Source: Marisimplicoccus sp038110465
Lineage (GTDB): Bacteria; Bacteroidota; Bacteroidia; Flavobacteriales; Flavobacteriaceae
DNA length: 64,000 bases
Direction: 5' to 3'
NCBI GenBank assembly: GCA_038110465.1
Contig: JAYNJU010000001.1
Span: 1-64,000, forward strand
The position numbers and the translations under genes were made by a program. Below the pieces are notes generated by a model that was not told the DNA's origin, did no database searches, and saw only the letters and a list, made by a program, of their open reading frames with translations. This document shows positions 18,057 through 27,103 of this stretch, in pieces. The first letter of the stretch is position 1. Every line of letters starts with the position of its first letter.

Positions 18057-18145
18057 AGAGAGGTGGCCGAGCGGTCTAAGGCGCACGCCTGGAAAGTGTG
18101 TATTCTGAGAAATTGGAATCGAGGGTTCGAATCCCTTCCTCTCTG
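18057..18145 (+). tRNA. tRNA-Ser(GGA)
   Basis: Class II tRNA with a long variable arm. Acceptor stem AGAGAGG pairs with CCTCTCT, anticodon stem CACGC/GTGTG encloses the loop CTGGAAA, and the anticodon is GGA. The T-loop is GGTTCGAATCC and no CCA is encoded. Confidence 0.97.
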
Positions 18146-18171
18146 CAAAAAAATAACTATATTAAACAACT

Positions 18172-19179
18172 ATGTATAAATCAAAGATTACTGGACTTGG
18201 AATGTATGTTCCTGATAATGTAGTAACAAATGAAGATTTATCTAAAATTATGAATACATCTGATGAGTGGATTACAGAAAGAACAGGAGTAAAAGAAAGA
18301 AGACATATTAAAAAAGGAGATGGTAACTCAACTGTTACTATGGGAGTTAAAGCTGCTAAAATAGCAATTGAACGTGCAAATATTGATAAAAATGATATTG
18401 ATCTTATACTCTTCGCTACATTAAGTCCAGACTATTACTTTCCAGGAAGTGGAGTTTTGGCTCAAGAACATTTAGAAATTCCTACTTGTCCAGCAATGGA
18501 TATTAGAAATCAATGTTCTGGTTTTATATATGCTATTTCTACAGCTGATCAATATATTAAGACAGGAATGTATAAAAATATTCTAGTAATAGGATCTGAG
18601 AACCATTCAGGAGGTCTAGACTTCTCGACAAGAGGTAGAGGTGTAACTGTAATATTCGGTGATGGTGCTGGAGCTGCGATCATTTCTAGAAATGAGGACT
18701 CATCAAATGGGATTTTATCATCTCATCTGCACTCTGAGGGAAAGTTTGCTGAGGAGCTCTCTTTAATTGGTCCAAGTACAAATAGATGGGTGCCTGAAAT
18801 TATTGAAGCAAATGATCCTAATGATATCTCTTACTACCCATATATGAACGGCCAGCTAGTATTTAAAAATGCTGTTGTTAGATTTTTAGAGGTAATTATG
18901 GAAGGACTTATTTATAATAACTTGAAACCTTCAGACATTAATATGCTTATTCCACACCAGGCTAATCTTAGAATTTCACAATTTATTCAAGATAAGTTTG
19001 GATTATCTGATGACCAAGTTTTTAATAATATTCAAAAATATGGAAATACCACAGCTGCTTCAATTCCAATTGCTTTGACAGAGGCTTGGGAAAATAATAA
19101 AATTAAATCAGGAGATATTATAGTTCTTGCTGCATTTGGAAGTGGATTTACATGGGGCAGTACAATTATTAGGTGGTAA
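18172..19179 (+). CDS. 3-oxoacyl-ACP synthase III family protein (FabH-like)
   Basis: Thiolase-fold condensing enzyme of 335 residues. The catalytic triad is visible: Cys115 in RNQCSGF, His in LIPHQANLRI, and Asn in KYGNTTAASIP. The N-terminus (GLGMYVPDNVVTNEDL, then SDEWITERTGVKERR) is typical of FabH. It would start fatty-acid chains from acyl-CoA and malonyl-ACP, or act in a related condensation. The true housekeeping fabH usually sits with plsX and rpmF, which are absent here, so this may be a paralogue with another acyl preference. Confidence 0.85.
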   Translation: MYKSKITGLGMYVPDNVVTNEDLSKIMNTSDEWITERTGVKERRHIKKGDGNSTVTMGVKAAKIAIERANIDKNDIDLILFATLSPDYYFPGSGVLAQEHLEIPTCPAMDIRNQCSGFIYAISTADQYIKTGMYKNILVIGSENHSGGLDFSTRGRGVTVIFGDGAGAAIISRNEDSSNGILSSHLHSEGKFAEELSLIGPSTNRWVPEIIEANDPNDISYYPYMNGQLVFKNAVVRFLEVIMEGLIYNNLKPSDINMLIPHQANLRISQFIQDKFGLSDDQVFNNIQKYGNTTAASIPIALTEAWENNKIKSGDIIVLAAFGSGFTWGSTIIRW

Positions 19180-19188
19180 CTTTTTAAA

Positions 19189-20586
19189 ATGAGATCAAAA
19201 AAATTATTTTTTCTTGCAATTTCAATAGCTTTAACAGTAATTAATTATTCATGTCAACCTACAGATAAAGGCTATGTATCAATTTCTGATTATATAGAAT
19301 CTACAAAAGATGAATTTAGTTATGAGATTGAAGATATCACTTACAATGATAATTGGACAAGCTTTCATATCAAAATGATATCAGGTGAATGGTTAGACTC
19401 AAAAAAAGTTGAACAATTTGAATGGTGGCATTATGTTGATATAATAATTCCAAAAGAAATAAAAACTTCAACTGGAATAATGTTTATAGACGGTGGGGAA
19501 AGCTCTGAGAAATTCTTTAGACTTGACGAAACAGTAAAAGACTTCTCTTTGAAAACGGGTTCCATAATTGTCAATATTAGTAATATTCCATTTCAACCTG
19601 TTAATTTTTTAGATACTGATCAAAAAGAATTTTATGAGGATGACTTGATAGCATATTCATGGAATAAGTTTTTGACTAATGGTGCCTCAAATAAAAATAT
19701 TGAATGGCTTCCCAGGTTGCCTATGACTAGAGCAGTTGTAAGAGCGATGGATGTAGCTCAAGAAATTGCCATACAAAATAGTTATGATCTTGAAACCTTT
19801 ATGGTATCTGGTGCTTCAAAAAGAGGCTGGACTGCATGGATGACAGCAGCTGTTGATAAAAGAATAACTTCATTGGTTCCAATGGTAATAGACCTTTTAA
19901 ATGTGGTTCCATCATTTGAAAATCACTATAGAAGTTATGGTGAGTTTTCATTGGCAGTTCAAGAATATGTTGATTATAAAATTCCAGATTGGATGGACTC
20001 CAAAGAATTTCAGGAACTTTTAAATTTTGTTGAACCTTTCTCATTCAAAGAGAAGTTTACTATGCCAAAATATTTGATTAATGCAGGTTCAGATGAATTT
20101 TTTTCAACTGATTCTTGGAGGTTTTATTATGATCAACTTCCAGGTGAAAAACTTTTAAGATATGTTCCAAATCAAAATCATTCTTTAAATGGAAGATATT
20201 TAAATGAAGACTTAATTAGTTATTTTTTTAGAATAACAAATAATTTAGAATTACCAAAATTAAAGTGGGATTTAAAGGATGGATATTTAGAGGCTAAAAT
20301 TGAATATAGTGGGGAATATAATGTGTTATTATGGACTGCAAAAAATGAAGATGGAAGAGATTTTAGATTGTGGATGAAAGGGGAATTATGGAAAAGCTCA
20401 AAAGTTGCTAGATCAAAAGACAATATTTATAAAATTAAAATTGATGATTTAGATAAAGGATATCAAGCGATTATGCTAGAGTTTACAATCGATCCAGAAT
20501 CAGATTTCCCTTTGATTATTTCGACTGGACCATACGTAATTCCCGAAACATATCCATACAAAAAATATGAGTCTATAAATAAGTAA
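19189..20586 (+). CDS. PhoPQ-activated pathogenicity-related (PqaA-like) lipoprotein
   Basis: 465 residues with a lipoprotein signal ending in INYSC (Cys about 22). The central region matches the PhoPQ-related alpha/beta-hydrolase family: RAMDVAQEIA, then VSGASKRGWTAWMTAAVDKR with the nucleophile-elbow Ser, then LVPMVIDLLN. The name comes from Salmonella PqaA and says nothing about pathogenicity here. An envelope hydrolase of unknown substrate is the most that can be said. It follows fabH by 9 nt, so it may share its transcript. Confidence 0.8.
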   Translation: MRSKKLFFLAISIALTVINYSCQPTDKGYVSISDYIESTKDEFSYEIEDITYNDNWTSFHIKMISGEWLDSKKVEQFEWWHYVDIIIPKEIKTSTGIMFIDGGESSEKFFRLDETVKDFSLKTGSIIVNISNIPFQPVNFLDTDQKEFYEDDLIAYSWNKFLTNGASNKNIEWLPRLPMTRAVVRAMDVAQEIAIQNSYDLETFMVSGASKRGWTAWMTAAVDKRITSLVPMVIDLLNVVPSFENHYRSYGEFSLAVQEYVDYKIPDWMDSKEFQELLNFVEPFSFKEKFTMPKYLINAGSDEFFSTDSWRFYYDQLPGEKLLRYVPNQNHSLNGRYLNEDLISYFFRITNNLELPKLKWDLKDGYLEAKIEYSGEYNVLLWTAKNEDGRDFRLWMKGELWKSSKVARSKDNIYKIKIDDLDKGYQAIMLEFTIDPESDFPLIISTGPYVIPETYPYKKYESINK

Positions 20587-20627
20587 AAACTATTCAAAAA
20601 ATAATAAAATCAACTTCTAAAAAAAAT

Positions 20628-20657
20628 TTGAATCAAATAAATATTTTTATATCTTTC
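20628..20657 (+). promoter_or_regulatory. promoter of the exbB-exbD operon
   Basis: TTG at 20628-20630, a 19-nt spacer, and TATCTTTC at 20650-20657 (5 of the 6 fixed bases of TAnnTTTG). The predicted transcription start is about 20664, which leaves about 24 nt to the ATG at 20688. The -33 TTG is the same codon that would be the start of an extended reading frame, so the shorter protein is preferred. Confidence 0.55.
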
Positions 20658-20687
20658 GATTCTCAATTATTGAAAATATTAGAAAAA

Positions 20688-21467
20688 ATGAAAAAATTAT
20701 TATACGCTTTTATCCTGACATTTTTAGTTGGCTTAACTTTTACCAATGAAGTAAATGCTACAACAATTAATAGTATAGTTACTGTTCAGGATTCAATGGA
20801 CGAACCAATGGTTGATGCTTCAAGTGAAGAGGCTTCTGCAGGTTTTACTCAAGAATTAAAAAAACGTTTTATAGAAGGTGGACCAAGTTTCATGGGAATT
20901 GTATTAATATGTCTAATTCTCGGTCTTGCAATTTCAATAGAAAGAATTATTTATCTAAATCTCTCTACTACCAATACAGATAAACTAACTAGTGATGTTG
21001 AAGGAGCATTAAAATCTGGAGGTGTTGAGGCTGCAAAAGAAGTTTGTAGAAATACCAAAGGACCAGTTGCTTCAATTTTTTATCAAGGTTTAGATAGAGC
21101 TAAAGATGGAGTAGATTCTGCAGAAAAAGCTGTAATATCTTATGGTGGTGTTCAAATGGGTCAGCTTGAAAAAAATGTTTCTTGGATTTCTTTATTTATT
21201 GCATTAGCACCTATGCTTGGTTTCATGGGTACGGTAATAGGTATGATTACAGCATTTGATAGAATCGAAGCTGCAGGTGATATGCAACCATCATTAGTAG
21301 CAGGTGGTATTAAAGTTGCTCTTTTGACTACTGTATTTGGTTTAATTGTAGCAATTATTCTCCAAGTATTTTACAACTATATAGTTGCTAAAATTGATTC
21401 TATTGTAAATGATATGGAAGATGCTTCAATAACACTAATTGATATTCTTTCAGCTCAAAAAAAATAA
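20688..21467 (+). CDS. exbB: MotA/TolQ/ExbB proton channel family protein
   Basis: About 259 residues from the ATG at 20688. An N-terminal hydrophobic segment (KKLLYAFILTFLVGLTFTN) is followed by a periplasmic linker and then three ExbB membrane spans, near MGIVLICLILGLAISIERI, SLFIALAPMLGFMGTVIGM and LLTTVFGLIVAIILQV. The last two hold the conserved small-residue proton path. It energises TonB-dependent outer-membrane transport together with the two ExbD proteins encoded downstream. The extra N-terminal segment is common in Bacteroidota homologues. First gene of a tight five-gene run. Confidence 0.9.
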   Translation: MKKLLYAFILTFLVGLTFTNEVNATTINSIVTVQDSMDEPMVDASSEEASAGFTQELKKRFIEGGPSFMGIVLICLILGLAISIERIIYLNLSTTNTDKLTSDVEGALKSGGVEAAKEVCRNTKGPVASIFYQGLDRAKDGVDSAEKAVISYGGVQMGQLEKNVSWISLFIALAPMLGFMGTVIGMITAFDRIEAAGDMQPSLVAGGIKVALLTTVFGLIVAIILQVFYNYIVAKIDSIVNDMEDASITLIDILSAQKK

Positions 21468-21473
21468 TTTGAT

Positions 21474-21923
21474 ATGAATCTTCAAAAAATAACAAAAATA
21501 GGGTGTATTGCCCTTGGTGTTCTTGGTATTATATTCCTTTTCATTGTATTTGGAACAGGTGATGATACTATCAAAATGTCTGCTGCCTCAGGTGATTTTG
21601 GTGTAATTACTCCAATCATTTTATTGAGCCAGTTAATTCTTTTAATTGCTGTTACAGTTACTTTGATTTTCTCTTTAAGAGGTGTAGCAAGTGATAAAGC
21701 AAAACTTAAAAGTGCTTTAACATCTGCAGGCTTATTCATTGGAGTAATTTTAATTGCTTTTATTCTTTCAAGTGGAGTTGAGACTCCAATGAGAGATGGA
21801 AAAGTTTTATCTGCAATTGGTTCAAGATTAGTTGGAACCGGAATTAGAGTATTTTATATTTTATCAATCATTGCGGTAGGACTCATGATTTTTTCTGGTG
21901 GTAAAAGATTTGTAAAAAAATAA
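21474..21923 (+). CDS. small integral membrane protein of the exb operon, function unknown
   Basis: 149 residues with four predicted membrane helices (about 8-27, 42-67, 79-100 and 124-143). There are no catalytic motifs. It sits 6 nt after exbB and 3 nt before the first exbD, so it is surely cotranscribed and probably part of, or an accessory to, the ExbBD complex. I do not recognise a named family. Confidence 0.75.
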   Translation: MNLQKITKIGCIALGVLGIIFLFIVFGTGDDTIKMSAASGDFGVITPIILLSQLILLIAVTVTLIFSLRGVASDKAKLKSALTSAGLFIGVILIAFILSSGVETPMRDGKVLSAIGSRLVGTGIRVFYILSIIAVGLMIFSGGKRFVKK

Positions 21924-21926
21924 GAT

Positions 21927-22550
21927 ATGGCAAGAAGAAAGTCTCCCGAGGTTAATGCAGGATCAATGGCAGATATTGCCTTCCTGCTTTTGATTTTCTT
22001 TTTAGTAACTACAACTATTGAGACTGATAGTGGTATTAATAGAAAGCTTCCTCCCATGGAAGAACAAATTGATCCACCAATTATCAGACAAAAAAATATT
22101 TTTACAGTTGTAGTAAATAAAAATAACCAGTTACTTGTAGAAGAAGAACTAACAGATATTAAAAATCTTAGAAATCTCGCAATAGATTTTTTAGATAACG
22201 GTGGTGGAACTGGTGAAGATTCTTGTAATTATTGTCAAGGTGATAAAAATCCAAGATCTTCTGATAATCCTGACAAAGCAATCATATCTTTGAAAAATGA
22301 TAGAGAAACAGAGTATAAAGTTTATATAGCTGTTCAAAATGAACTTGTAGCTGCATATAATGTTCTTAGAGATAGAGAATTTGCAAGGCTTTATCCTAAC
22401 GAAGTATTAACTTATGTAGAAGCAGATCTAAGATATAGTGATCCAAGAACTTCTGCTGATGAAAAAGCTGATTTAAAGGAAAAGCTTGATGTTGTAAAAT
22501 TATTATATCCTCAGAAGCTTTCTGAGGCAGAACCAAGTAAAGTTAATTAA
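21927..22550 (+). CDS. exbD: ExbD/TolR-family biopolymer transport protein (first copy)
   Basis: 207 residues. The N-terminal cytoplasmic stretch RRKSPEVNAGSMADIAFLLL runs into the single membrane helix with the conserved proton-carrying Asp (MADIAFLLLIFFLVTT). The periplasmic part is long and contains a Cys-rich loop (CNYCQG, residues about 100-105) and the segment YIAVQNELVAAYNVLRD. It forms the proton-driven channel with ExbB. One nucleotide separates it from the second exbD. Confidence 0.9.
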   Translation: MARRKSPEVNAGSMADIAFLLLIFFLVTTTIETDSGINRKLPPMEEQIDPPIIRQKNIFTVVVNKNNQLLVEEELTDIKNLRNLAIDFLDNGGGTGEDSCNYCQGDKNPRSSDNPDKAIISLKNDRETEYKVYIAVQNELVAAYNVLRDREFARLYPNEVLTYVEADLRYSDPRTSADEKADLKEKLDVVKLLYPQKLSEAEPSKVN

Positions 22551-22551
22551 T

Positions 22552-23034
22552 ATGGCAAAATTTAATAAAAAGAAAAGTGGTGATTTACCTGCTATTTCAA
22601 CTGCTTCATTACCAGATATCGTTTTCATGTTATTATTCTTCTTTATGGTTGCAACTGTAATGAGAGACAGCACTTTAATGGTTCAAAATACATTACCAGC
22701 TGCAGATCAAGTCCAAAAACTAGATAAAAAAGATAGAGTTATATACATTTATGCCGGTAAACCATCCTCTAGATATGTTGATACTTATGGAACAGGAGCT
22801 AGAATTCAATTAAATGATAAATTCGGAACTGTTGAGGAGGTTGGTGCTTTTGTTCTTGCTGAAAGGGCTGCTAAACGTCAAGAGTTGCAAAATGTACTTA
22901 CTACAGCATTAAAGGTTGACAGTGATACAAAAATGGGTATTATAAGTGATATTAAGCAAGAGTTAAGAAAAGTAAATGCCTTAAAGCTAAATTATACTAC
23001 TAGAGTTGGAGACTACGCTCAAAACTTTAATTAA
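22552..23034 (+). CDS. exbD: ExbD/TolR-family biopolymer transport protein (second copy)
   Basis: 160 residues. The cytoplasmic N-terminus (KFNKKKSGDLPAISTASL) leads into a membrane helix with the essential Asp (PDIVFMLLFFFMVATVM). The periplasmic domain is shorter than in the first copy. Two different ExbDs in tandem are usual in Bacteroidota and probably form a heteromeric channel. Its last codons overlap the start of the next gene by 29 nt. Confidence 0.9.
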   Translation: MAKFNKKKSGDLPAISTASLPDIVFMLLFFFMVATVMRDSTLMVQNTLPAADQVQKLDKKDRVIYIYAGKPSSRYVDTYGTGARIQLNDKFGTVEEVGAFVLAERAAKRQELQNVLTTALKVDSDTKMGIISDIKQELRKVNALKLNYTTRVGDYAQNFN

Positions 23035-23674
23035 TTTTCTTTACACTTTAGTTTTTTTATCCAACACATTATTTGCTCAAGAAAGCTATAGAGAAGATCA
23101 AATTTACTTTGGTTCAAGCTATTTTATTCAAACTGAAAAAATACCTGACTTCAAGCAAAATGGATTTTCTGGCAACTTTCAGTTTGGATTTATAAGAGAT
23201 ATACCACTAAATAAATCTTCAACTAATGCATTGGGGTTAGGATTTGGCTTTGAAAGAAATTACTTCACTTCAAATATTCAGCCTATCCAAAATAGTAATA
23301 GTATAGATTACAGAATAATAGTTAGTAGATTTCTTGAGTCCAAGAATAAAATCTCATATTCTTCATTTTCATTTCCTATAGAATATAGATGGAGAACCTC
23401 AAAAATTGATACTTATGAATTCTGGAGAGTATACTCTGGAATTAAGATTAAAAAAAACTTAAAAATAAAATCAAATCCAGCATATGGTATAGACCTTGAC
23501 ATAGAAGATTTTCAGCCTTGGACATCCTCTTTGTATTTTAATGTAGGATATAATACATGGAACATTTCATTGGAGTACGATCTTAATCCAATAATAAAAA
23601 ATAAAAAAACTGAAAATGGTGATAATCTAGATATAAGCTTTTTTAGATTAGGTCTTATTTTCTATTTATTGTAA
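23006..23674 (+). CDS. PorT-like outer-membrane beta-barrel protein
   Basis: 222 residues. A signal peptide ends in LFAQ (cleavage before ESYRED), and amphipathic strands end in FFRLGLIFYLL. GFIRDIPLNK followed by GLGFGFERNYF, the later FPIEYRWRTS, and a position between exbD and rpoN resemble PorT/SprT-type proteins needed for type IX secretion. That assignment rests on resemblance and gene order as I remember them. The start is taken as TTG at 23006, inside the exbD end, because it gives a complete signal peptide with a basic residue; no ATG fits. The 3' end overlaps convergent rpoN by 9 nt. Confidence 0.65.
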   Translation: METTLKTLINFLYTLVFLSNTLFAQESYREDQIYFGSSYFIQTEKIPDFKQNGFSGNFQFGFIRDIPLNKSSTNALGLGFGFERNYFTSNIQPIQNSNSIDYRIIVSRFLESKNKISYSSFSFPIEYRWRTSKIDTYEFWRVYSGIKIKKNLKIKSNPAYGIDLDIEDFQPWTSSLYFNVGYNTWNISLEYDLNPIIKNKKTENGDNLDISFFRLGLIFYLL

Positions 23675-25087
23675 TTCTTTTCTTAATCTGGCAACAGGTA
23701 TATCTAATTGTTCTCTATACTTGGAAACAGTTCTTCTTGCAACTTTGTAGCCTTTTTTTGATAATTGACTTGATAACTCAATATCAGATAGTGGTTTGAC
23801 TTTACTTTCTGCTTCAATAATTTCTTTTAAAATTTTTTTAATTTCAATAGTAGAAATATCCTCCCCTTCTTTATTTTTCATTCCTTCTGAAAAATAACTT
23901 TTAAGTAATTTAATTCCGTAGGGAGTTTCAATATATTTACTATTAGCAACCCTAGAAATAGTAGAAATATCTAAATCAACCATTTCTGCTATGTCTTTTA
24001 ATATCATAGGTTTCAATTTCTTTTCTTCACCTGTCAAAAAATAATCTTTTTGAAAATTAACAATTGCATTAACAGTTTGAAAAAGTGTTTGATACCTTTG
24101 TTCTATAGCATCAATAAACCATTTAGCTGTATCAAGCTTTTGCTTTAAAAATTGAATTGCTTGATTTTGAGACTTAGTTTTATTAGGATCATTTTTATAG
24201 CCCTCTAAAATATTTTTATATGAATTAGAAAGTTTTAACTCAGGAGAATTTCTTTTGTTTAGCTCTACAATAAGATTACCCTCCTCAATTGTTAATATAA
24301 AATCAGGTGTTATAGTATTATTAGAAAACTCACTACTAATTGAACCTCCAGGTTTTGGATTTAATTTTGAAATTTCTTCTATAGCTTTTTTTAAATCACT
24401 ATCTGTTAGGTTTAATTTTTCTGTGAGTTTAGAAAACTTTTTTTTTGAGAATAAATCAAATTCCTTTTCAAGAATAATTAATGAGTTTAGAATAGATTTT
24501 TTAGGTTCTTTTTTTCTAAGCTGAATTATTAAACATTCTTGAAGTGATCTAGCACCTACACCAGGTGGGTCAAGATCTTGTATCTTATTAAGAACTGATA
24601 ATACTTGCTCTTTTGTTGTTATTATGTTTTGAGTAAAGGCTAGATCATCTAAAACATCATCAATATCTCTCCTTAAATATCCACTTTCATCAATGCTTCC
24701 AATTAAAAATTCACAAATAGGTTCTTCATTCTCATTTAGAATTAGATTTCTTGATTGACTATCAAGATATTGATGAAAACTTAAAGATGATTTAGTCTGA
24801 AAATTTGTCTTAGGATCATCGCTTGAGTAATAATTTTGATTATAGTCTTCACTACTATCTTCTTTTAGGTAATCATTAACATCAATATCTCCTAAATCAT
24901 CATTAGATTCAAAATTATCATCACCTTCTTGATTATCAGATCCAAACTCTAAAGCTGGATTTTCTTCTATTTCATTTTTAATTTTTTGTTCTAATTCTGC
25001 TGTTGTAAGCTGAATTAGTTTCATAAGTTGAATTTGCTGAGGTGATAGCTTTTGAGTAAGCTTAAGCTGTAGTTTTTGATTAAGCAT
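23666..25087 (-). CDS. rpoN: RNA polymerase sigma-54 factor
   Basis: 473 residues. The N-terminal activator-interacting region is clear (LKLTQKLSPQQIQLMKLIQL, then IEENPALE). A long acidic linker (about 50-110) is followed by the core-binding domain, a helix-turn-helix (DIAEMVDLDISTISRVANSK) and the RpoN box ARRTVSKYRE near the C-terminus. It directs transcription from -24/-12 promoters under enhancer-binding ATPases, none of which lie in this window. It has its own promoter in the gap after asnS. Confidence 0.96.
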   Translation of the reverse strand: MLNQKLQLKLTQKLSPQQIQLMKLIQLTTAELEQKIKNEIEENPALEFGSDNQEGDDNFESNDDLGDIDVNDYLKEDSSEDYNQNYYSSDDPKTNFQTKSSLSFHQYLDSQSRNLILNENEEPICEFLIGSIDESGYLRRDIDDVLDDLAFTQNIITTKEQVLSVLNKIQDLDPPGVGARSLQECLIIQLRKKEPKKSILNSLIILEKEFDLFSKKKFSKLTEKLNLTDSDLKKAIEEISKLNPKPGGSISSEFSNNTITPDFILTIEEGNLIVELNKRNSPELKLSNSYKNILEGYKNDPNKTKSQNQAIQFLKQKLDTAKWFIDAIEQRYQTLFQTVNAIVNFQKDYFLTGEEKKLKPMILKDIAEMVDLDISTISRVANSKYIETPYGIKLLKSYFSEGMKNKEGEDISTIEIKKILKEIIEAESKVKPLSDIELSSQLSKKGYKVARRTVSKYREQLDIPVARLRKELQ

Positions 25088-25103
25088 AAATTTTATACTT
25101 ATA

Positions 25104-25133
25104 CAAAATTAATAAATAATTAATTTACTAAAA
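25104..25133 (-). promoter_or_regulatory. promoter of rpoN
   Basis: On the minus strand TAATTTTG (25111-25104) fits TAnnTTTG exactly. TTT lies 19 nt upstream at 25133-25131, over the last codons of asnS. The predicted start of transcription is about 25097, ten bases before the rpoN ATG. Confidence 0.45.
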
Positions 25134-26537
25134 TGAAGCGTTTTTTGGAGTTCTTGGATATGGAATTACATCTCTAATATTTGACATTCCAGTACAAAAC
25201 ATTACTATTCTCTCAAAACCTAAACCAAAACCACTATGCGGAACAGTTCCAAATTTTCTAAGATCTAGATACCACCATAATTCTTTTTCGTCTATTCCGA
25301 ACTCTTTTATTCTATTTTTCAAAACATCTAATCTTTCTTCTCTTTGAGATCCACCAATTATTTCACCGATTCCTGGAAATAAGACATCCATAGCACCAAC
25401 AGTTTTGTTATCCTCATTAAGTCTCATATAGAAAGCTTTAATTTTTGAAGGGTAATTATATATAATTACAGGAGTTTTAAAATGTCTCTCAACCAGATAC
25501 CTCTCATGCTCACTTTGAAAATCACAACCCCAATCATCTATTAAATAATTAAATTTTTTCTTTTTATTAGGTTTTGAATTTTTTAAAATCTCAAATGCTT
25601 CTGTGTATGAAATTCTTATAAAATCATTATTAATTGTAAAATTTATTCTATCAATTAGGGATAATTCACTTCTTTCATTTTTTGGCTTTTGACTTTCTTC
25701 ATCTAAAAGCCTCAGGTTTAAAAACTCAAGATCATCTTTGCAAGAAATTAAAATATTTTTGAGAATATATTTTAAAAAAGATTCTGCCAAATTCATATTA
25801 TCATTTATATCATAAAACGCCATCTCTGGTTCAATCATCCAAAATTCTGATGCATGTCTAGATGTATTTGAATTTTCAGCTCTAAAAGTTGGACCAAATG
25901 TATATACATTTCCTAGTCCTAGCGCATAAGTTTCAGCTTCTAATTGTCCTGAAACGGTTAAGCTTGTTTTTTTGCCAAAAAAATCATTAGAATAATCTGT
26001 ATCTCCATCATTAAGTGTAGTTACCCTAAACATTTCTCCAGCTCCTTCTGCATCACTTGAAGTTATTATAGGCGTATGAATATAATTAAATCCATTTTTA
26101 TTAAAGTATTCGTGAATACTAAAAGCAAGCTTTGCCCTTATTCTCATTACTGAGCTAAATGTAGAAGTTCTAATTCTCAAATGAGCCTGCTCTCTTAAAA
26201 ACTCGAAACTATGTTTTTTGGGCTGAATTGGATATTTTTCAGGATCAGACTCTCCTAGAATTTTTAGATTTTGAACCTTAACTTCAACTTTTTGTCCTTT
26301 TCCTATACTATTAACAAGTAATCCTTCTACTATTATGGAACATCCTACACTTATAAATTTAAGATCAGATTCTTTTATTTTATCATCTGCAACAACACAT
26401 TGAATATTTTTAACTGTTGATCCGTCATTTAATTCAATGAATCGGTTTCCTCTAAATGCTCTTACCCAGCCACCAATAATTACATGATCATCTATATTTG
26501 AACAATCAAAAATATCTTTGATTTTATTTAGATTCAT
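25128..26537 (-). CDS. asnS: asparaginyl-tRNA synthetase
   Basis: Class IIb synthetase of 469 residues. The N-terminal OB-fold anticodon-binding domain (IIGGWVRAFRGNRFIELNDG) is followed by the class II motifs: motif 2 in FGPTFRAENSNTSRHASEFWMIEPE (FRAEN core) and motif 3 in GFGLGFERIVMF near the C-terminus. It charges tRNA-Asn. It starts 2 nt after frr, so pyrH-frr-asnS form one unit. Confidence 0.97.
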   Translation of the reverse strand: MNLNKIKDIFDCSNIDDHVIIGGWVRAFRGNRFIELNDGSTVKNIQCVVADDKIKESDLKFISVGCSIIVEGLLVNSIGKGQKVEVKVQNLKILGESDPEKYPIQPKKHSFEFLREQAHLRIRTSTFSSVMRIRAKLAFSIHEYFNKNGFNYIHTPIITSSDAEGAGEMFRVTTLNDGDTDYSNDFFGKKTSLTVSGQLEAETYALGLGNVYTFGPTFRAENSNTSRHASEFWMIEPEMAFYDINDNMNLAESFLKYILKNILISCKDDLEFLNLRLLDEESQKPKNERSELSLIDRINFTINNDFIRISYTEAFEILKNSKPNKKKKFNYLIDDWGCDFQSEHERYLVERHFKTPVIIYNYPSKIKAFYMRLNEDNKTVGAMDVLFPGIGEIIGGSQREERLDVLKNRIKEFGIDEKELWWYLDLRKFGTVPHSGFGLGFERIVMFCTGMSNIRDVIPYPRTPKNASF

Positions 26538-26539
26538 TA

Positions 26540-27091
26540 TTATAAGGTTAAAATGTCCTTCTCCTTAGAGGAAAATATGTCATCAATTTTCTTAATATAC
26601 TTATCAGTTAATTCTTGAGTATCTATCTCTAAGTTTGATTTTAAATCATCGGATATTTCAAGTGATTTAATTTTATTATTGACATCCTTGCGTGAATTTC
26701 TTACGCTAACTTTAGCTGATTCGGTCTCAGATTTTGCAAGCTTTGTTAATTCAATTCTTCTCTCTTGAGTTAGTGGAGGTATATTAATAAGTATTGATTC
26801 ACCATTATTTACAGGATTAAATCCAAGATTTGAATTTATAATGCTTTTTTCAATTTCATCAATCATAGATTTTTCCCAAGGTTGAATACTAATAGTTTGC
26901 GCATTAGGAGTGCTAACTGATGCAACTTGATTTAAAGGTGTAAGATTACCATAATAATCTACATTGACTCCTTTTAGCATTATAGGATTAGCTTTTCCAG
27001 CTCTAATTTTTGCAAGTTCTGATTCTAAATGATTTACTGCACCCATCATGTTGAGTTCAGCATTTTCAATAATTTCTTTACCTTCTTCCAT
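26540..27091 (-). CDS. frr: ribosome recycling factor
   Basis: 183 residues, the usual length. The long helical bundle contains LESELAKIRAGKANPIML at the start and VSVRNSRKDVNNKIK in the second half, both diagnostic. It splits post-termination ribosomes with EF-G. It lies 12 nt after pyrH, an association seen in most bacteria. Confidence 0.97.
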   Translation of the reverse strand: MEEGKEIIENAELNMMGAVNHLESELAKIRAGKANPIMLKGVNVDYYGNLTPLNQVASVSTPNAQTISIQPWEKSMIDEIEKSIINSNLGFNPVNNGESILINIPPLTQERRIELTKLAKSETESAKVSVRNSRKDVNNKIKSLEISDDLKSNLEIDTQELTDKYIKKIDDIFSSKEKDILTL

Positions 27092-27103
27092 TTAATATAA
27101 AAA

